Shown here piece by piece: positions 19,023-28,322 of a stretch of 64,000 nt of DNA. The notes below the pieces were generated by a model. That model was not told where the DNA came from and searched no databases. It saw only the letters and a list, made by a program, of their open reading frames with translations. Source of the DNA: Pelobium manganitolerans (GTDB lineage: Bacteria; Bacteroidota; Bacteroidia; Sphingobacteriales; Sphingobacteriaceae); contig NZ_MBTA01000030.1 of assembly GCF_003609575.1 (NCBI RefSeq), positions 1 through 64,000 on the forward strand, written 5' to 3'. Position 1 is the first letter of the stretch; each line of letters starts with the position of its first letter. The translations under genes and the position numbers were made by a program.

Positions 19023-20608
19023 GACGTTTTGCGCAGCTAATCCAAGAGCTGGAACTCAGCAATAAAACCAATGATAAAATTGCCGCGTTGGTGCAGTATT
19101 TTACCGAGGCCAACGACAAAGACAAAGTTTGGGTAATTGCGCTTTTCACCGGCAAAAAGCCTAAACGTCCTATAAAATCGGCTTTGCTAAAATATTGGGC
19201 TATCGAAATTACGCAAACGCCCGAGTGGCTGTTTACAGAAAGTTACACCAATGTTGGCGATTTAAGCGAAACCATCGCTTTGTTATTACCGCCTGCGCAA
19301 CAACAGGCCGACTTGCATTTGCACCAATGGATTGAGGATTTGCACGGTTTGGAAGGCAAAGACGACGATACCAAAAAGGCTTTTATATTAAACGCCTGGA
19401 ATAGCTTAGAAACCAATGAACGCTTTATTTTTAATAAGCTTATTTCGGGTAATTTCCGTATCGGCGTCTCGGCAAAAATGTTGGTTAACGCTTTAGCCAA
19501 ATTTAGCGATTTAGACAGTGCTCAAATTACGCACAGCATTATGGGAAAATGGAATCCCTACGAAATTACGTTCCATGATTTAATTGCCGGCGAACACGTA
19601 AACACCGACAGCTCGTGGCCTTATCCTTTTTGCTTAGCCTACGCCTTAGATACCGAACCCGAAAATTTAGGGGACATTAATTTATGGCAAGCCGAGTGGA
19701 AATGGGACGGCATACGCGGGCAAATTGTAAAGCGCAACGGCGAGCTGTTTATTTGGAGCCGTGGCGAAGAGCTGGTTACCGAGCAGTTTCCAGAACTTCA
19801 TTTTTTACTAGACAGTTTGCCCGATGGAACTGTTTTAGATGGCGAAATTTTAGCAGTAAAGGATGGTGCCGTTTTGCCTTTTAGTACTTTACAACAACGT
19901 TTAAACCGTAAAACCATCACCAAAAAAGAACTGGAAAATGCACCAATCGGTTTTTTTGTTTACGATTTGTTAGAGCATGAGGGAGATGATTTTAGGCAAG
20001 AAATTTTAGCCAGCAGAAGAAAAGCCCTCCAGCAAATCATCAATAATATAAACAGTGGACAGGTGTTGTTATCGCCTGTTGTGGAAGCCTCGTCATGGGA
20101 TGAGCTGGCGCAAGAAAGAGCGCGCTCGCGCGAATTAAACAGCGAAGGCCTGATGCTGAAGAAACTGGATTCGCTTTACCACAGTGGCCGTAAACGTGGC
20201 GATTGGTGGAAGTGGAAAGTTAACCCCTACACCGTTGATGCAGTAATGATTTATGCGCAAAAGGGAAGCGGCCGGCGCGCCAACTTTTTTACCGATTATA
20301 CCTTTGCTGTACGCGATGGTGAAAAGCTGGTTACCATTGCCAAGGCTTACTCGGGCCTTACTGATCAAGAAATTAAAGAAGTAAACAGCTTTGTAAACCG
20401 TAACGCGGTAGAAAAATTTGGGCCCGTGCGCACCGTAAAACCCGAGCTGGTTTTTGAAATCGCTTTTGAAGGTATTGCAGAGAGCAAACGCCATAAAGCG
20501 GGTTTGGCTTTGCGCTTTCCGCGGATTTTGCGTTGGCGGAAAGACAAAAACGCATCCGAAATTAACACTCTGCAAGATTTGCAACAGCTTTTACAATCAA
20601 CTTTGTAG
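19019..20608 (+). CDS. ATP-dependent DNA ligase
   Basis: A 529-residue ATP-dependent ligase. The adenylated lysine is Lys228 in EWKWDGIRGQ. Other nucleotidyltransferase motifs are LDGEILA, GFFVYDLLE, SEGLMLKKLDS and WWKWK. An N-terminal helical DNA-binding domain (1-200) and a C-terminal OB fold are present. It is a second ligase type beside the NAD-dependent LigA, and in this gene set it seals breaks during damage repair. It sits in an overlapping run with the exonuclease upstream and the helicase 2 bp downstream. Confidence 0.94.
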   Translation: MRRFAQLIQELELSNKTNDKIAALVQYFTEANDKDKVWVIALFTGKKPKRPIKSALLKYWAIEITQTPEWLFTESYTNVGDLSETIALLLPPAQQQADLHLHQWIEDLHGLEGKDDDTKKAFILNAWNSLETNERFIFNKLISGNFRIGVSAKMLVNALAKFSDLDSAQITHSIMGKWNPYEITFHDLIAGEHVNTDSSWPYPFCLAYALDTEPENLGDINLWQAEWKWDGIRGQIVKRNGELFIWSRGEELVTEQFPELHFLLDSLPDGTVLDGEILAVKDGAVLPFSTLQQRLNRKTITKKELENAPIGFFVYDLLEHEGDDFRQEILASRRKALQQIINNINSGQVLLSPVVEASSWDELAQERARSRELNSEGLMLKKLDSLYHSGRKRGDWWKWKVNPYTVDAVMIYAQKGSGRRANFFTDYTFAVRDGEKLVTIAKAYSGLTDQEIKEVNSFVNRNAVEKFGPVRTVKPELVFEIAFEGIAESKRHKAGLALRFPRILRWRKDKNASEINTLQDLQQLLQSTL

Positions 20609-20610
20609 CT

Positions 20611-23076
20611 ATGGATATAAAAAAAACCAAAGGCTATAAACAAGTGAAAGATTGGCTTAAGGCAGATAGCAAAAAGCCTTTCGCTTTTCAGGAAGAGGCT
20701 TGGGATTATTATTTAAAAGGCTACAGCGGTTTGGTTAATGCACCAACCGGTTTTGGTAAAACTTACGCTATATTTTTAGCCGTAGTTATTGAGGCGCTAA
20801 ACCAGCATCCGCCGAAAGGCAAAAAGCAAAACCTGCAATTGATTTGGATTACGCCTTTGCGCTCGTTAGCCAAAGATTTAGCGCGCGCCATGCGCCAAAC
20901 TTTATTAGAACTGGGCTTGGATTGGACGGTGGGCGTGCGCAACGGCGATACCTCGCAAGCGGAGAAGCTGCAGCAAAAAAAATCGATGCCCGAGGTGCTG
21001 TTGATAACCCCTGAAAGCATTCACTTGTTGTTGGCGCAAAAAAACTCTTCGGGATTGTTTAAAAACCTAAAATGTGTGGTTGCAGATGAATGGCACGAGC
21101 TTTTGGGCAGCAAACGTGGCGTAATGGTAGAACTGGCGCTATCGCGCATTAAAGGTCTGCGGCAAAGTGCTGGTGCGCAAGCGTTAAAGGTTTGGGGCAT
21201 ATCGGCCACTATTGGCAATATTGGGGAAGCCATGGAAGTGCTTACGCCAAACACCGAGAAACGGCATATTGTAAAGGCAGATTTGGAAAAGAAAATCGAA
21301 ATCAAATCCATTTTGCCAGATGATGTAGAAACTTTGCCTTGGGCGGGCCACCTCGGCCTAAAACTGGCTTATAAACTGTTGCCCATCATCGCGCAAAGCA
21401 AAACCACGCTCATTTTTATTAATACCCGCGGCCAAACAGAAATGTGGTACCAGCATTTGCTAAATCTGGATCCGGAGCTTGCCGGCCAGCTGGCCATACA
21501 CCACGGTTCTATTGATTTTGAGTTGCGCAACTGGATAGAAGATGCTTTGCATACCGGCCAGCTAAAAGCCGTAATAGCAACCTCGTCTTTAGATTTAGGT
21601 GTCGATTTTAAACCGGTGGATACGGTGGTGCAGGTGGGTTCGCCAAAGGGAGTCGCCCGTTTTTTACAACGTGCCGGCCGCTCGGGACATTCGCCCTATG
21701 AAACTTCAAAAATTTACTTTTTGCCTACCCATGCCTTAGAGTTGGTGGAGGCGGCGGCCATCAAAGAGGCGGCAAAAACTAAAAATATCGAAAGCCGTGA
21801 ACCCGTAATTATGGTTTTTGATACGCTAATCCAGTATCTGGTGACTTTGGCCATTGGTGATGGTTTTGATGATAAAGTGATTTATGAGGAGATAAAAAAC
21901 ACGCACGCTTTTCAGCTGATTGAGCCTGAGGAATGGGATTGGGTGATGACTTTTATTACTTCGGGCGGCGAAAGTTTAACGGCTTATACCGAATTTAAAA
22001 AAGTTGCCAAAGACGATGATGGCCTTTGGAAGGTGAAGAGCAGGCAACTGGCAATGCGCCATCGCCTGCATATTGGCACTATTGTGAGCGATGCGATGTT
22101 GAAAGTGAAGTTTTTATCGGGCGGGTATATTGGCATGATTGAAGAATATTTTGTGAGCCGGTTGAACGCTGGCGACAATTTCCGTTTGGCCGGGCGCGTT
22201 TTAGAGTTTGTGCAGGTTAAGGATATGACGGTGATTGTGAAGCTGAGTAAAAATAAAAACGCGGTATCGCCCAGCTGGCTGGGGGGCAGGTTACCACTTT
22301 CGTCAAACTTGGGGGCGGTATTGCGCAAAAAATATAATGAAGCTTTGGACCAAAAGCACGAAGATGAAGAGCTGGACGTGGTTTACCCATTGTTTTTGTT
22401 GCAAGAAAAACGCTCGCACGTGCCCAAAAGCACCGAGCTGTTGATAGAAATGATTAGCAACAAGGAAGGTTTTCATATGTTTGCTTACCCGTTTGAGGGG
22501 CGTTTGGTGCACGAAGTTTTAGCCGCTTTGGTAGCCTATCGTTTGAGCCGGTTATTGCCCATTAGTTTTTCTATCGCGATGAATGATTATGGCTTTGAAC
22601 TGTTGAGCGATACGGAAATACCGATGGATGACGCCATTGCTTACGATGTTTTTTCGCCAAAAAACCTGACTAAAGATATCAGCGCCAGCATTAACTCCAC
22701 CGAAATGGCACGCCGGAAATTTCGGGATATCGCTTGCATATCAGGTTTGGTTTTCCAAGGCTATCCGGGCAAGTACGTTGCCAACAGGCACCTACAGTCA
22801 TCCGCTGGTTTGTTTTTTAACGTTTTTAGCGATTTTGACAAACATAATTTACTTTTGCGCCAAGCTTATGATGAGGTTTTTTATCAGCAGTTAGAAGAAC
22901 CCCGTTTGGCAGCCGCATTGGAGCGCATCCGGCAAAGCGAAATTGTAATCACCACACCCAAAAGCTTTACGCCGCTCTCTTTCCCAATAAAGGTGGATAG
23001 TTTAAGAGAAAGCATGAGTTCTGAAGCTTTGGAAGAACGCATAGCGCGCATGAAGGCAGAAGCAACAAAATGGTGA
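20611..23076 (+). CDS. Ligase-associated DEXH-box DNA repair helicase
   Basis: An 821-residue superfamily 2 helicase of the Lhr-core type. Walker A is NAPTGFGKTYAIFL, the DEXH box is VADEWHELLGSKRG, motif III is WGISATIGN, and motif VI is QRAGRSGHSP. The C-terminal half is the Lhr-specific winged-helix and core region. It is the third gene of the ligase-associated set, starting 2 bp after the ligase stop. It would unwind DNA or RNA-DNA hybrids for the neighbouring nuclease and ligase. Confidence 0.94.
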   Translation: MDIKKTKGYKQVKDWLKADSKKPFAFQEEAWDYYLKGYSGLVNAPTGFGKTYAIFLAVVIEALNQHPPKGKKQNLQLIWITPLRSLAKDLARAMRQTLLELGLDWTVGVRNGDTSQAEKLQQKKSMPEVLLITPESIHLLLAQKNSSGLFKNLKCVVADEWHELLGSKRGVMVELALSRIKGLRQSAGAQALKVWGISATIGNIGEAMEVLTPNTEKRHIVKADLEKKIEIKSILPDDVETLPWAGHLGLKLAYKLLPIIAQSKTTLIFINTRGQTEMWYQHLLNLDPELAGQLAIHHGSIDFELRNWIEDALHTGQLKAVIATSSLDLGVDFKPVDTVVQVGSPKGVARFLQRAGRSGHSPYETSKIYFLPTHALELVEAAAIKEAAKTKNIESREPVIMVFDTLIQYLVTLAIGDGFDDKVIYEEIKNTHAFQLIEPEEWDWVMTFITSGGESLTAYTEFKKVAKDDDGLWKVKSRQLAMRHRLHIGTIVSDAMLKVKFLSGGYIGMIEEYFVSRLNAGDNFRLAGRVLEFVQVKDMTVIVKLSKNKNAVSPSWLGGRLPLSSNLGAVLRKKYNEALDQKHEDEELDVVYPLFLLQEKRSHVPKSTELLIEMISNKEGFHMFAYPFEGRLVHEVLAALVAYRLSRLLPISFSIAMNDYGFELLSDTEIPMDDAIAYDVFSPKNLTKDISASINSTEMARRKFRDIACISGLVFQGYPGKYVANRHLQSSAGLFFNVFSDFDKHNLLLRQAYDEVFYQQLEEPRLAAALERIRQSEIVITTPKSFTPLSFPIKVDSLRESMSSEALEERIARMKAEATKW

Positions 23077-23101
23077 GTTTTGGATTTGAGGAGGAAAGAG
23101 T

Positions 23102-23273
23102 AAGGAATAAAGAGTAAAGAACAAGGATGAAGGAACAAGGATAAAGACAAAGCGCCCAGTACTAATGGCTAATGAACGCCACCAGCCGAACAACTAGCCC
23201 CTCACACCTAAGCAACTGGATTAAAGAACAAGGAATAAAGAGTAAAGAACAAAGCCCAGTACTAATGGCTAAT
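23102..23273. repeat. Two interleaved direct repeats between helicase and pdeM
   Basis: AAGGAATAAAGAGTAAAGAAC occurs in a 23-bp unit at 23102-23124 and again at 23230-23252. GCCCAGTACTAATGGCTAAT occurs at 23154-23173 and 23254-23273. Both copies of each unit are identical. The stretch is purine-rich and noncoding, and breaks up the otherwise tight repair operon. Confidence 0.8.
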
Positions 23274-23311
23274 AAACTACTATCCTAACCAACTAACCCC
23301 GAACCAACTAA

Positions 23312-23950
23312 ATGAAATTCACTTCCCACAATGAACAGCTGGTTTTAGACCCGGACCGTGCCCTGTATTTGCCCGAGCATGGTTTGCTGGCTATCTCGGA
23401 TCTGCATTTGGGAAAATCAGCGCATTTTAGGCGTTTGGGAGTGCCGGTGCCGGCAAGTGTGGCCCAGCAAGATTTATTGCGTTTGGGATTGCTGTTTGAA
23501 AAATATCAGCCCACCACCTTGTTAATTAATGGCGATATGTTCCATCACGGATTAAATTCAGATATTGAGGATTTTAGGCTGTGGCGACAGACTTATGCTC
23601 ACATCAAATTTTTGCTGGTTAAAGGCAATCACGATCGTTTAGCCAAGGCAGATTATGCCAGTATGGATATCCAAATTCATGAACCTAGCTATTGTTTAGG
23701 GCCTTTTTGCTTTATCCATGATGCCCCACAATGCACAGAAGAAGAACTTTACCCGATAAGCGGACACGTGCATCCAGGCGTAACAGTGGTTGGTAAAGCT
23801 AAACAACGACTTAAATTTCCGTGTTTTTATTTCGGTGAAGAGTATGCGGTAATGCCCGCTTTCAGCACATTTACCGGCTTGTATAATATTAAGCCCAAAA
23901 CCGGCGAAAAAGTTTTTGCGCTTACACAATCAGGAGTGGTAAAGGTTTAG
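23312..23950 (+). CDS. pdeM: Ligase-associated DNA damage response endonuclease PdeM
   Basis: A 212-residue calcineurin-like phosphoesterase. The metal motifs are ISDLHLGKSAHF, LINGDMFHHG, KGNHDRL and SGHVHPGV in the right order. PdeM members are single-strand or structure-specific endonucleases encoded beside an Lhr-type helicase, an ATP-dependent ligase and an MBL exonuclease, as here. It is separated from the helicase by 235 bp of repeats, so it may have its own promoter. Confidence 0.92.
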   Translation: MKFTSHNEQLVLDPDRALYLPEHGLLAISDLHLGKSAHFRRLGVPVPASVAQQDLLRLGLLFEKYQPTTLLINGDMFHHGLNSDIEDFRLWRQTYAHIKFLLVKGNHDRLAKADYASMDIQIHEPSYCLGPFCFIHDAPQCTEEELYPISGHVHPGVTVVGKAKQRLKFPCFYFGEEYAVMPAFSTFTGLYNIKPKTGEKVFALTQSGVVKV

Positions 23951-23983
23951 AGCTAACTTGTTTTTTACTTGTGAATTTTTAAT

Positions 23984-25300
23984 TTATTTAGAAGCCAAAG
24001 CCTCTTTGTAAACTCTCAAACAGCGCTCTCGCGCTTCTTTATGGTCAACAATGGGTTTCGGATATTTGAAGGGATCATCATATTCTGCAATCCACCGGCG
24101 CACATACTCCAAGTTTTTATCAAATTTTTTCAGTTGCTCTTCCGGATTAAAAATGCGGAAATAAGGCGCAGCATCTACGCCCGAACCCGCTGCCCATTGC
24201 CAGCCGCCAACGTTACTGGATAGTTCATAATCTAACAACTTTTCGGCAAAATAGCGTTCGCCCCAGCGCCAATCAATTAACAAATGCTTGCTTAAAAAAC
24301 TGGCGACAACCATCCGCACACGGTTGTGCATAAATCCGGTTTCGTTTAATTGGCGCATACCTGCATCCACCATCGGGTAGCCCGTTTTACCTGCGCACCA
24401 AGCTTCAAACTCTTTTTCGTTGTTGCGCCATTTTATATGGTCGTACTCTTTTCTGAAAGCATCTTTAGCCGAATGCGGATAATGGTATAGGATAGAAAAA
24501 TAGAAATCGCGCCAGATAAGTTCGCCAAGCCAAACCTCGCTTTTTTCTTGCACGGCAGTGCTTACCAGTTCGCGGATGCTTAGGGTGCCAAAGCGAAGGT
24601 GCAAGCTGATGTGAGATGTGGCATCTAAAGCCGGATAATCTCTTTTTTGGGCATAATCTCTTAAAACAGACTGATAATGTTGGTTTGGGAAATCTAGTGT
24701 GCTTTTTTCAAAACCGATTTGTTTAAGACTGGGGAGATTCAGGGCTTTCGTTTTATAGAAATGCTGTTCATATTTTTTGGTAGGATAAGCTTTGTAGTAA
24801 AACGGTTTAAGTTTAGCTAACCACTTGCGTTTGTATGGGGTAAAAACCACATAAGGCTCGCCATCGTCTTTTAAAATCTCTTCTTTCTCAAAAATGCACT
24901 GATCTTTAAAGCTTAAAAAGCTCACGAAATTTTTGTGTAACAGCTGTTTAACGGCTTCATCTCTTTCTATTGCTTCCGGCTCATAATCATGATTGCAATA
25001 AACAGATTTTATGTTGTACGATTTTAACAGGTTGGCCCAAACATCGTTCGGTTTCCCGTGTTTAATTAATAAAGACGAGTGGTGCTTTTCTTCCAGTTGG
25101 GTTTTTAGTTTTTCTATTTCCTGATAAATGAAAGTTACACGCGCATCTGCCGGATTATGCAATTTGTCTAAAATATCCGAATCAAAAATAAACAGCGGCA
25201 AAACCTGTACGCCACTTTTTAGCGCATGGTACAAAGCTGTATTATCGGCGATGCGCAAATCGCGCCTGAACCAAAAAATAACTAAAGGTTCTTTATCCAT
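23984..25300 (-). CDS. phr: Deoxyribodipyrimidine photolyase
   Basis: A 438-residue cryptochrome/photolyase family protein. The N-terminal antenna domain begins VIFWFRRDLRIADNTALYHAL. The FAD domain has WLGELIWRDFYFSILYHYP, GYPMVDAGMRQLNETGFMHNRVRM and the LSSNVGGWQWAAGSGVDAAPYFRIFNP tail. These are class I cyclobutane-dimer photolyase features: blue light drives splitting of pyrimidine dimers. It overlaps the upstream epimerase gene by 8 bp, so the pair are co-expressed. It lies tail to tail with pdeM, next to the other DNA repair genes. Confidence 0.94.
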   Translation of the reverse strand: MDKEPLVIFWFRRDLRIADNTALYHALKSGVQVLPLFIFDSDILDKLHNPADARVTFIYQEIEKLKTQLEEKHHSSLLIKHGKPNDVWANLLKSYNIKSVYCNHDYEPEAIERDEAVKQLLHKNFVSFLSFKDQCIFEKEEILKDDGEPYVVFTPYKRKWLAKLKPFYYKAYPTKKYEQHFYKTKALNLPSLKQIGFEKSTLDFPNQHYQSVLRDYAQKRDYPALDATSHISLHLRFGTLSIRELVSTAVQEKSEVWLGELIWRDFYFSILYHYPHSAKDAFRKEYDHIKWRNNEKEFEAWCAGKTGYPMVDAGMRQLNETGFMHNRVRMVVASFLSKHLLIDWRWGERYFAEKLLDYELSSNVGGWQWAAGSGVDAAPYFRIFNPEEQLKKFDKNLEYVRRWIAEYDDPFKYPKPIVDHKEARERCLRVYKEALASK

Positions 25301-26198
25301 AAATTTCCTTTAATGCGCTGCCCAGTTCGGGGTAGGCGAATCTAAAGCCGGTGCTTTCTATTTTTTTTGCGCTCATTTTGGTGCTGCCCAATACTACGGC
25401 GCTCATCTCGCCCATGGCTAATTTTAAAGCGAAAGCTGGCACGTTTGGCAACCATAATGGTTTGTGCAATTGGCTAGCGACGGCTTTGGTTAAACCCTCG
25501 TTAGTGGTGGGTTGGGGGCTGCACATATTGTAAACGCCGGAGAGTTCTTTGTTTTCTATGGCAAAAAGATACATTTGGGCAACATCTTTTACGTGTATCC
25601 AAGAAATCCATTGTTTTCCGCTTCCCAAAGCGGTACCAAAACCTAATTTTATGGGCGCCGCAATCGGTTTTAGTGCGCCTGTGTTTTTTTCAAGCACTAC
25701 GCCCGTGCGCATCTTTACTATCCTTAATCCTAATTCTTTACCCTTGTCAACGGCTTTCTCCCAAGCGATGCAACATTGGGCTAAAAAATCATTTGCAGGC
25801 GCGTCGCTTTCTGTTAATAGCTCGTCGCCACGGTCGCTGTAATATCCGGCCGCAGAAGCGGAAACTACTGTTTTTACCTGATGCTCTTTGTTGCGTAACA
25901 AGCTGTAAATTAATCCGATTGATTGTGTACGGCTGTCAATTAAAACCTTCTTCCGTTCATCTGTCCAGCGCTTATCGGCTATGCCTGCGCCGGCCAAATG
26001 CAAAATGGTATCTACTCCATTTATACAATCGGGGTCTATTTCCTGTTTTTCGATATCCCATTTAAAAGTGGGATAAGCCGTATGTTTTTTTGGGGCTCTG
26101 CTCAAAAGTGCAACGCTGTGACCTTCATCCACAAGCAATTTGCACAAAACAGAACCGATGGCTCCTGTGCCGCCCGTAACTAAAATCTTTTTACCCAT
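25293..26198 (-). CDS. TIGR01777 family NAD-dependent epimerase/dehydratase-like protein
   Basis: A 301-residue extended-SDR fold protein. The Rossmann motif TGGTGAIGSVL is at the N terminus, LAGAGIADKRW follows, and a C-terminal helical DUF1731 region is present. Members (YfcH-like) are common but their substrate is unsettled. In many Bacteroidota they sit next to photolyase, and here the 3' end overlaps phr by 8 bp. A role in light or stress response is inferred only from this linkage. Confidence 0.87.
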   Translation of the reverse strand: MGKKILVTGGTGAIGSVLCKLLVDEGHSVALLSRAPKKHTAYPTFKWDIEKQEIDPDCINGVDTILHLAGAGIADKRWTDERKKVLIDSRTQSIGLIYSLLRNKEHQVKTVVSASAAGYYSDRGDELLTESDAPANDFLAQCCIAWEKAVDKGKELGLRIVKMRTGVVLEKNTGALKPIAAPIKLGFGTALGSGKQWISWIHVKDVAQMYLFAIENKELSGVYNMCSPQPTTNEGLTKAVASQLHKPLWLPNVPAFALKLAMGEMSAVVLGSTKMSAKKIESTGFRFAYPELGSALKEIYG

Positions 26199-26257
26199 AA
26201 TTTGATAACGATTTAAAACGGGTTTGGTTTTTTGAGCGCGAGAAATTTTGCCGAAGC

Positions 26258-26686
26258 TTAGCTGCTGATGTAGCTTTCTAAATTTTGGATGGTTTGTTTT
26301 TGGTCTTCAATGATGAATTTTACCACGTCGCCAATAGAAACAATTGCGCTTAACTCCCCATTATCCATCACCGGTAGGTGCCTAATGTGTTTTTCAGTCA
26401 TCAGCTCCATGCAGTGTTCAATGCTTTGGTCGGGGCTAACTGCAATTGGCGAAGGGGTCATCACCGCATCAATGCGTACTTCTTTTGATGATTTTCCTTT
26501 CAGCACCACTTTACGAGCATAATCGCGCTCGGTAAATATGCCCGAAAGCTTTCCGTCTTGGGTAATTAAAATTGCGCTGATGTTATGCTCATTCATCACT
26601 TCAAGTGCTTCATAAACCATTGCGTCCGGCCCGATAGTAATCATCCTAAAGGCCTTGTTGGCTAAAATTTGACGTACGGTGCTCAT
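26258..26686 (-). CDS. Tandem CBS domain protein
   Basis: A 142-residue protein made of two CBS domains (about 8-62 and 73-130), with the typical AIVSIGDVVKFIIE end of the second. CBS pairs bind adenosine nucleotides and regulate partners. This stand-alone form carries no enzyme domain, so its partner is unknown. It lies 59 bp upstream of the epimerase-photolyase pair on the same strand and could share their transcript. Confidence 0.9.
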   Translation of the reverse strand: MSTVRQILANKAFRMITIGPDAMVYEALEVMNEHNISAILITQDGKLSGIFTERDYARKVVLKGKSSKEVRIDAVMTPSPIAVSPDQSIEHCMELMTEKHIRHLPVMDNGELSAIVSIGDVVKFIIEDQKQTIQNLESYISS

Positions 26687-26811
26687 ATTGAAAGGAGTTT
26701 GGTGTAACTAAATTTAACAAAAAAAATTGGCGTGCAATAAAAAACATCTCCCCAAAATGCAAGCCAGTAACAACAGGTAAAGAAAATTTGGTAGGGGGAA
26801 GTGCCTTTTGC

Positions 26812-26854
26812 GCAAAAAAAGAAAGCGAAGTTCTTAAAAAAGAAACTCCGCTTT
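26812..26854 (-). terminator. Rho-independent terminator of the lipoprotein gene
   Basis: On the minus strand AAAGCGGAGTTTCT pairs with the AGAACTTCGCTTT arm across an A/T-rich loop, followed by CTTTTTTTG. It lies about 70 bp past the stop of the 458-residue lipoprotein gene. Confidence 0.75.
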
Positions 26855-26923
26855 ACTAATTTAAATTAACGCTCTCGGTTGCTTTTACGGAGCGGTTTCG
26901 CCTAAGGTTACAAAAAAATAAAA

Positions 26924-28300
26924 TTATTTTTCAAAACAGCCCAAGGTAGATGGGAACGCTCTTTCTTGCTGTAAAATATCTTTGCTAAGCGGGTTTGGGT
27001 AATAAATAGTATTACTTAAATTTTTGCCGCTTTCTTTTGCCGGACTGTTGCTGGCCAGTTGGTAATTTTCTTTCCGGGTGTTTAAGAAAAACGGGTCGCT
27101 GTTGTAAATATTGGTGTTGCCCCAAGTTTGCTGGTCGGTTTTTAGCAGGTTGTTTTGGAAATCTTTAACAACAAGGCCGCCGCTTTGCTCGCTAAAATCA
27201 AGTTCGCGTTGCAAACTTCCATAAATAATGTTATTAAAAAAAGTAACACTTACATCCTTAGTTTGCCCGCTACTGTTTAAAAAGTTGGTGAAATAAACCG
27301 ATGGGGTTTTGCGCGGGAAGTTATAATTGTAATTGGCAAACGTATTTTGGTAACAGCGGTAATTGCCACCAGAAAAACCGGCAAGTAAGTATTGCCCGCA
27401 GTTGTAAAACAGCGAATTTACTACATCAATGCTGGCATTGTAGCCCAAAACGCCCGCCACCTGATGGTTTTTAACAATGCTATTGCTGATTAAAAGTTTG
27501 GGCAATGCGTTAACGCTCAAAGAATCAACCGTTGCGCCCACCAAGGCATTTTTTAGGGTTACATAGTTTAGGATGTTGCTGTGGCTGCTTGCTAAAAAGT
27601 AAAGTCCGTCCCACTGCCCCGGCTCATCGCTGTAAATACGCTCTTGTCTATCGCTGCAAAAAGTAATGCTATCGCCTAAAATGCCATTGGCTTGTAAGCT
27701 GCCGGCAATCAGCATTTTTGCGTCTTTATGAAAATATAAACGAGCGCCCGCCTCTAAAATTAAAGTGGCGTTTTTATCGATATTGAGCGTGTTGTAAATG
27801 ATGTAGGGCTTGCCTTTTTTAAAGCTGGTGTTGTTAACAATGCGCTCGTTATTTAAGTAAACGGCATTTTGGCCGTAAGCTACCAATGGTATTTTCTCCT
27901 GATTCCCGTTTAAGTTAATCTCAATCGCATCTTCCACTAAAAACGGCGACTTGGCATTGTTAGGATCTATAAACGCTTTCACAAAAACATAAATAGAATC
28001 GTTAGCGCCAATTTTAAGGTTACTTACAGACGTGCTAGCCTCGCCGTTAATGTTTATTTTAAAAGCCGAGGTATTACCGCCTTGCAAACTGATGCTAGAA
28101 ATTAGTACTGCTTTATCGCTATAATTGAAAATTTTTAAACTGCGGTTGGTAGTTCCGCTACTGGTAAATACGGTATCAAAAAGTAAAGAATCTGTAGAAA
28201 ACTGTAAACGCGCATTGCTGCTACGGTCAATTTTTTCTTCTTTACGGCAGGCAAACAAAACAAAAACTGTAAACAGCAGGGTTAAAATTCTTTGGCTCAT
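26924..28300 (-). CDS. Lipoprotein with right-handed beta-helix-like region
   Basis: A 458-residue putative surface lipoprotein. The ATG at 28300 gives MSQRILTLLFTVFVLFAC, a good lipoprotein signal with Cys in the lipobox; a TTG three codons upstream is less likely. The N-terminal third looks like a beta-sandwich (NRSLKIFNYSDKAVLISSISL), and the middle has repeated short strands typical of a parallel beta-helix (about 150-400). No catalytic residues are recognised. It sits 22 bp downstream of comF. The family is common in Bacteroidota and its function is unknown. Confidence 0.75.
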   Translation of the reverse strand: MSQRILTLLFTVFVLFACRKEEKIDRSSNARLQFSTDSLLFDTVFTSSGTTNRSLKIFNYSDKAVLISSISLQGGNTSAFKININGEASTSVSNLKIGANDSIYVFVKAFIDPNNAKSPFLVEDAIEINLNGNQEKIPLVAYGQNAVYLNNERIVNNTSFKKGKPYIIYNTLNIDKNATLILEAGARLYFHKDAKMLIAGSLQANGILGDSITFCSDRQERIYSDEPGQWDGLYFLASSHSNILNYVTLKNALVGATVDSLSVNALPKLLISNSIVKNHQVAGVLGYNASIDVVNSLFYNCGQYLLAGFSGGNYRCYQNTFANYNYNFPRKTPSVYFTNFLNSSGQTKDVSVTFFNNIIYGSLQRELDFSEQSGGLVVKDFQNNLLKTDQQTWGNTNIYNSDPFFLNTRKENYQLASNSPAKESGKNLSNTIYYPNPLSKDILQQERAFPSTLGCFEK

Positions 28301-28322
28301 TGCTTTCAAATATCATCAAAAA

